DNA from: DASRAJ01 sp039920305
Lineage (GTDB): Bacteria > Bacteroidota > Bacteroidia > Chitinophagales > UBA10324
Reading direction: 5' to 3'
Length of the DNA: 18,253 nucleotides
Assembly (NCBI GenBank): GCA_039920305.1
Contig: JBDSEA010000103.1
Location: 1 to 18,253, forward strand
The position numbers and the translations under genes were made by a program. Of the stretch, positions 16,332-18,253 are shown in pieces (position 1 is the first letter of the stretch; the number at the start of each line of letters is the position of its first letter). Under the pieces are notes generated by a model. The model had not been told where the DNA came from. It searched no databases and saw only the letters and a program-made list of their open reading frames with translations.

Positions 16332-16516
16332 ACGGTTAAGTTAGGGAAGATTGTAACCTGTAAGACATATTCGAAAATTATCAAAAGACTTAGATCGAAT
16401 GCGACATATGTAACAATTTGAATGAATAAGAGTAACCAATTGGTTTTGTTTTGCGGAATAAAGAAAAGAAAGTCCAACTCATGGACTCTTCCAAGTATGT
16501 TTAAAACTACCGGCAT
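16328..16516 (-). CDS. Possible 62-aa hydrophobic small protein, translationally coupled to GT-C gene
   Basis: This short frame has two hydrophobic stretches (WLLLFIQIVTYVAFDLSLL and IIFEYVLQVTIF) after a mixed N-terminus (MPVVLNILGRVHELDFLFFI). Its TGA stop overlaps the ATG of the following membrane protein as ATGA, the classic coupling arrangement, and it runs in the same direction. I do not recognise it. It could be a small membrane partner of the glycosyltransferase or a chance frame in an AT-rich leader; the ATGA overlap is the main argument for it. Confidence 0.3.
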   Translation of the reverse strand: MPVVLNILGRVHELDFLFFIPQNKTNWLLLFIQIVTYVAFDLSLLIIFEYVLQVTIFPNLTV

Positions 16517-16539
16517 GGGCAGAAATGAATCAAATTAAA

Positions 16540-16547
16540 TAAATTTG
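16540..16547 (+). promoter_or_regulatory. Candidate -7 box (TAAATTTG) before methyltransferase gene
   Basis: TAAATTTG matches TAnnTTTG exactly and lies 16 bp before the ATG at 16564, giving a leader of only about 10 nt. No TTG is present at the expected -33 position, and the region is AT-rich, so a chance match is possible. Confidence 0.3.
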
Positions 16548-16563
16548 CTCCTAAATCAACTAA

Positions 16564-17414
16564 ATGAATTTCCTGAAATCCCTTTATCGCTTTTTTTCGC
16601 CAAGATATCAGACATTATTTCTTGAATACAATACTGAATTTAAACCAAGGTTTGAAAAATCAAAATCACATGCTTTACTTTATGATATTATTAACAGTCG
16701 AAAAGCTGAATATGAGGAATTGCTACAACACTTTTTAATATTCACTGAGGAATTAGTACAAATTAAAACCGGAGAAAATGAAACAAGGGTTAACGAACCA
16801 CGATGGAATAATGGTTTTTTACCCGGGCTTGATATTGTGGCCCTGTATAGCTTAATAGCTATTTACAAACCTAAATTATATGTCGAAATAGGCTCAGGGA
16901 ATTCCACAATGGTAGCGCGTAAATCCATCAAAAACCATGGGTTACCCACTAAAATAATTTCTATAGATCCTGCTCCACGAACTGCGATTGATCAACTTGC
17001 TGATACAATAATTAGAAAGCCGCTTGAAGACTTGAATAATTTTGATTTCGTTGATAATCTTGAAAGGATGATATACTATTTATTGATAATTCACATCGAT
17101 GTCTTCCTAATTCAGATGTTACTGTATTTTTTTTAGAAGTTCTTCCAAAAATTAAGAAAGGAGTCTTAATTCATATGCATGATATTTATTTGCCAGACGA
17201 TTATCCACAATTCATGTGTGACCGTTTTTATTCAGAACAATATCTTCTTGCAACAATGCTTTTAACCGCACCCGAAAAATTTACAATTGTTTTGCCTAAT
17301 TTCTTCATTAGCGAAGATGTAGAGCTAAAAAATCTGCTAATGCCAATTTGGGATCATGCCAATTTAAAAAATGTTGAAAGACACGGGGGATCATTTTGGT
17401 TTGTTAAGAATTGA
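16564..17414 (+). pseudogene. Class I SAM-dependent methyltransferase, broken by a 1-nt deletion
   Basis: The gene reads in frame from ATG 16564 to about 17062 and continues one frame away from there to the stop at 17412-17414. The upstream half has SAM-binding motif I (LYVEIGSGNST) and the acidic strand after it (KIISIDPAP). The downstream half supplies DDILFIDNSHR, FFLEVLPKIKKG and HMHDIYLPDDYP, characteristic of the Methyltransf_24/TylF-like family. Joining needs exactly one extra base at GAAAGG (17062-17067): GAAAAGG would give NLEKDDILFID and a 283-aa protein. The unrepaired frame stops at 17136 after 190 residues, with an out-of-family tail. The loss is either a real mutation or a sequencing error in an A run. 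Base composition is visibly more AT-rich than in genes left of 14 kb, which suggests separate acquisition with the flanking glycan-type genes. A role in sugar or glycan methylation is inference. Confidence 0.85.
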
Positions 17415-17424
17415 AATAAACTAT

Positions 17425-17438
17425 TCATAGTACTATGA
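17425..17438. repeat. 14-bp perfect palindrome after methyltransferase gene
   Basis: TCATAGTACTATGA is fully self-complementary and sits 10 bp after the methyltransferase stop. With flanking AAACT (left, after a 3-nt interruption) and GTTT (right) it forms an 11-bp imperfect inverted repeat over 17418-17442. No T run follows, so it is a poor intrinsic terminator; an operator or a degraded hairpin are alternatives. Confidence 0.45.
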
Positions 17439-17558
17439 GTTTACCAGTCCATAATTTTGCATTATTATGCAAGGTAACAAAATAAATGCGTTGTGAAATG
17501 TAGGAGGGTAATGTTAATATGAAAATATTTTGTTGAGATTTTGAATATTTACGCCTTA

Positions 17559-18253
17559 ATGAACTCCACTGCGCCCCAAAAAGTAATTCATTTATTGATT
17601 ACACGCGTATTCATTCCTGCAGTGCTCATTATTGGCGCAACGGCACGCATTTTCACCTGGTGGCAAAATCGTTCACTTCTTATAGATGAAGCGAATCTAG
17701 CCCGAAATTTCTGCGAAAAAAGATGGTCAGAGTTTTTCAGTCCTCTTAGTTACGATCAATTCGCACCACCCTTGTTTAGTGTCACTTGCAAATTGGTTAC
17801 CCGGATTTTCGGCAACACAGAATTCTCACTTCGTGCATTTCCACTCCTTTGTGGGTTAATGTCCTTGCTACTATTCTTCCACATTGCACGTCAATTGATC
17901 TCTAATAATTGGATACTGCTAATCACTGTGTGGATTTTCAGTTTTTCAGAAATGCAATTGCGTTACTCCACAGAATGTAAGCAATATATTTGTGATGTTA
18001 CTGTAGCTCTTTTCATTGTCGCGTACATTATTTGGCAATCAAAGCACGATTTTAACGCGCGTTTCGCTGCTATTTTAGGAATTGTTATACCATGGTTATC
18101 AATGCCTGCATTATTTATTCTTACAGGGGCAGGTATTGTTTTCCTCAGAAATGCATGGGCAGCAAATGACCGTCGCGCCATTATCAGAGTATCAGTAGTC
18201 GGGGCGCTTTGGTTATTGAATTTTGCTATTTACTATCTGATAGTTATAAGGAG
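17559..18253 (+). CDS. Multi-pass membrane GT-C-type glycosyltransferase, N-terminal part (cut by window edge)
   Basis: An open frame runs from ATG 17559 to the window end (231 codons) without a stop. The start follows an AT-rich leader; the 144-bp gap to the methyltransferase makes a separate promoter possible. The visible part has a first hydrophobic helix (VFIPAVLIIGATARIF) and then WWQNRSLLIDEANLARNF with Asp43-Glu44 in the first external loop. Next come SYDQFAPPLFSVTCKLVTRIFG and TEFSLRAFPLLCGLMSLLLF, the pattern of PMT_2/glycosyltransferase-39-like GT-C proteins, in which the acidic residue activates the acceptor and the donor is a polyprenyl-phosphate sugar. Helices continue to the edge (WILLITVWIFSF, ICDVTVALFIVAYII, FAAILGIVIPWLSMPALFIL). 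It is the third GT-C-like gene in 5 kb but on the opposite strand from the other two. Substrate unknown. Confidence 0.82.
   Translation, partial: MNSTAPQKVIHLLITRVFIPAVLIIGATARIFTWWQNRSLLIDEANLARNFCEKRWSEFFSPLSYDQFAPPLFSVTCKLVTRIFGNTEFSLRAFPLLCGLMSLLLFFHIARQLISNNWILLITVWIFSFSEMQLRYSTECKQYICDVTVALFIVAYIIWQSKHDFNARFAAILGIVIPWLSMPALFILTGAGIVFLRNAWAANDRRAIIRVSVVGALWLLNFAIYYLIVIR

Noticed and set aside
17062..17067. Programmed ribosomal frameshift in the methyltransferase
   Set aside because: GAAAGG is not a known slippery heptamer and no stimulating stem-loop or internal Shine-Dalgarno is visible; a simple base loss explains the data.
1..18253. CRISPR arrays, insertion sequences, tRNA or rRNA genes
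   Set aside because: I looked on both strands and saw no spaced direct repeats, transposase frames, terminal repeats or clover-leaf sequences.

Overview
The window looks like chromosomal DNA of a member of the Bacteroidota, probably an uncultured Chitinophagales/Sphingobacteriia-like lineage. Three things point there: a type IX secretion (T9SS) C-terminal sorting domain on the 671-aa hydrolase, two exact TAnnTTTG promoter boxes (the Bacteroidota -7 element) facing away from each other, and A/T-rich leaders without Shine-Dalgarno sequences. The lineage is inference; no rRNA or tRNA gene is present.

Left part (1-10.2 kb): a secreted repeat protein is cut by the window edge (1-178, minus). Two very large tandem paralogous lipoproteins follow on the minus strand (446-4153 and 4175-7780). 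Each has about 14 DxDxDG calcium-binding FG-GAP/VCBS repeats in two blocks around a central ASPIC/UnbV domain (CRTAC1-like architecture). A 375-bp intergenic region separates them from a divergent pair: a lipoprotein vanadium-dependent haloperoxidase-like enzyme (8156-9559) and a 179-aa secreted protein of unknown function (9590-10129), closed by a strong hairpin terminator. The intergenic region carries identical TACATTTG boxes for both directions, with a small inverted repeat almost exactly midway. The four genes could form one envelope-associated halogenation/oxidation module with large calcium-stabilised propeller proteins. This is the most interesting part of the window.

Middle (10.2-13 kb): a T9SS-secreted serine hydrolase with an N-terminal FN3-like region (minus), then a stand-alone purE (plus), a housekeeping purine gene.

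Right part (13-18.25 kb): a membrane glycan-type cluster. Two multi-pass GT-C-like glycosyltransferases lie on the minus strand; one has an extracytoplasmic beta-rich C-terminus, and a 62-codon hydrophobic ORF possibly leads the pair. Divergent from them is an AT-rich SAM-dependent methyltransferase gene broken by a single-base deletion in an A run. A third GT-C-like gene runs off the right edge. Together they suggest lipid-linked sugar transfer at the cytoplasmic membrane, with no clear substrate.
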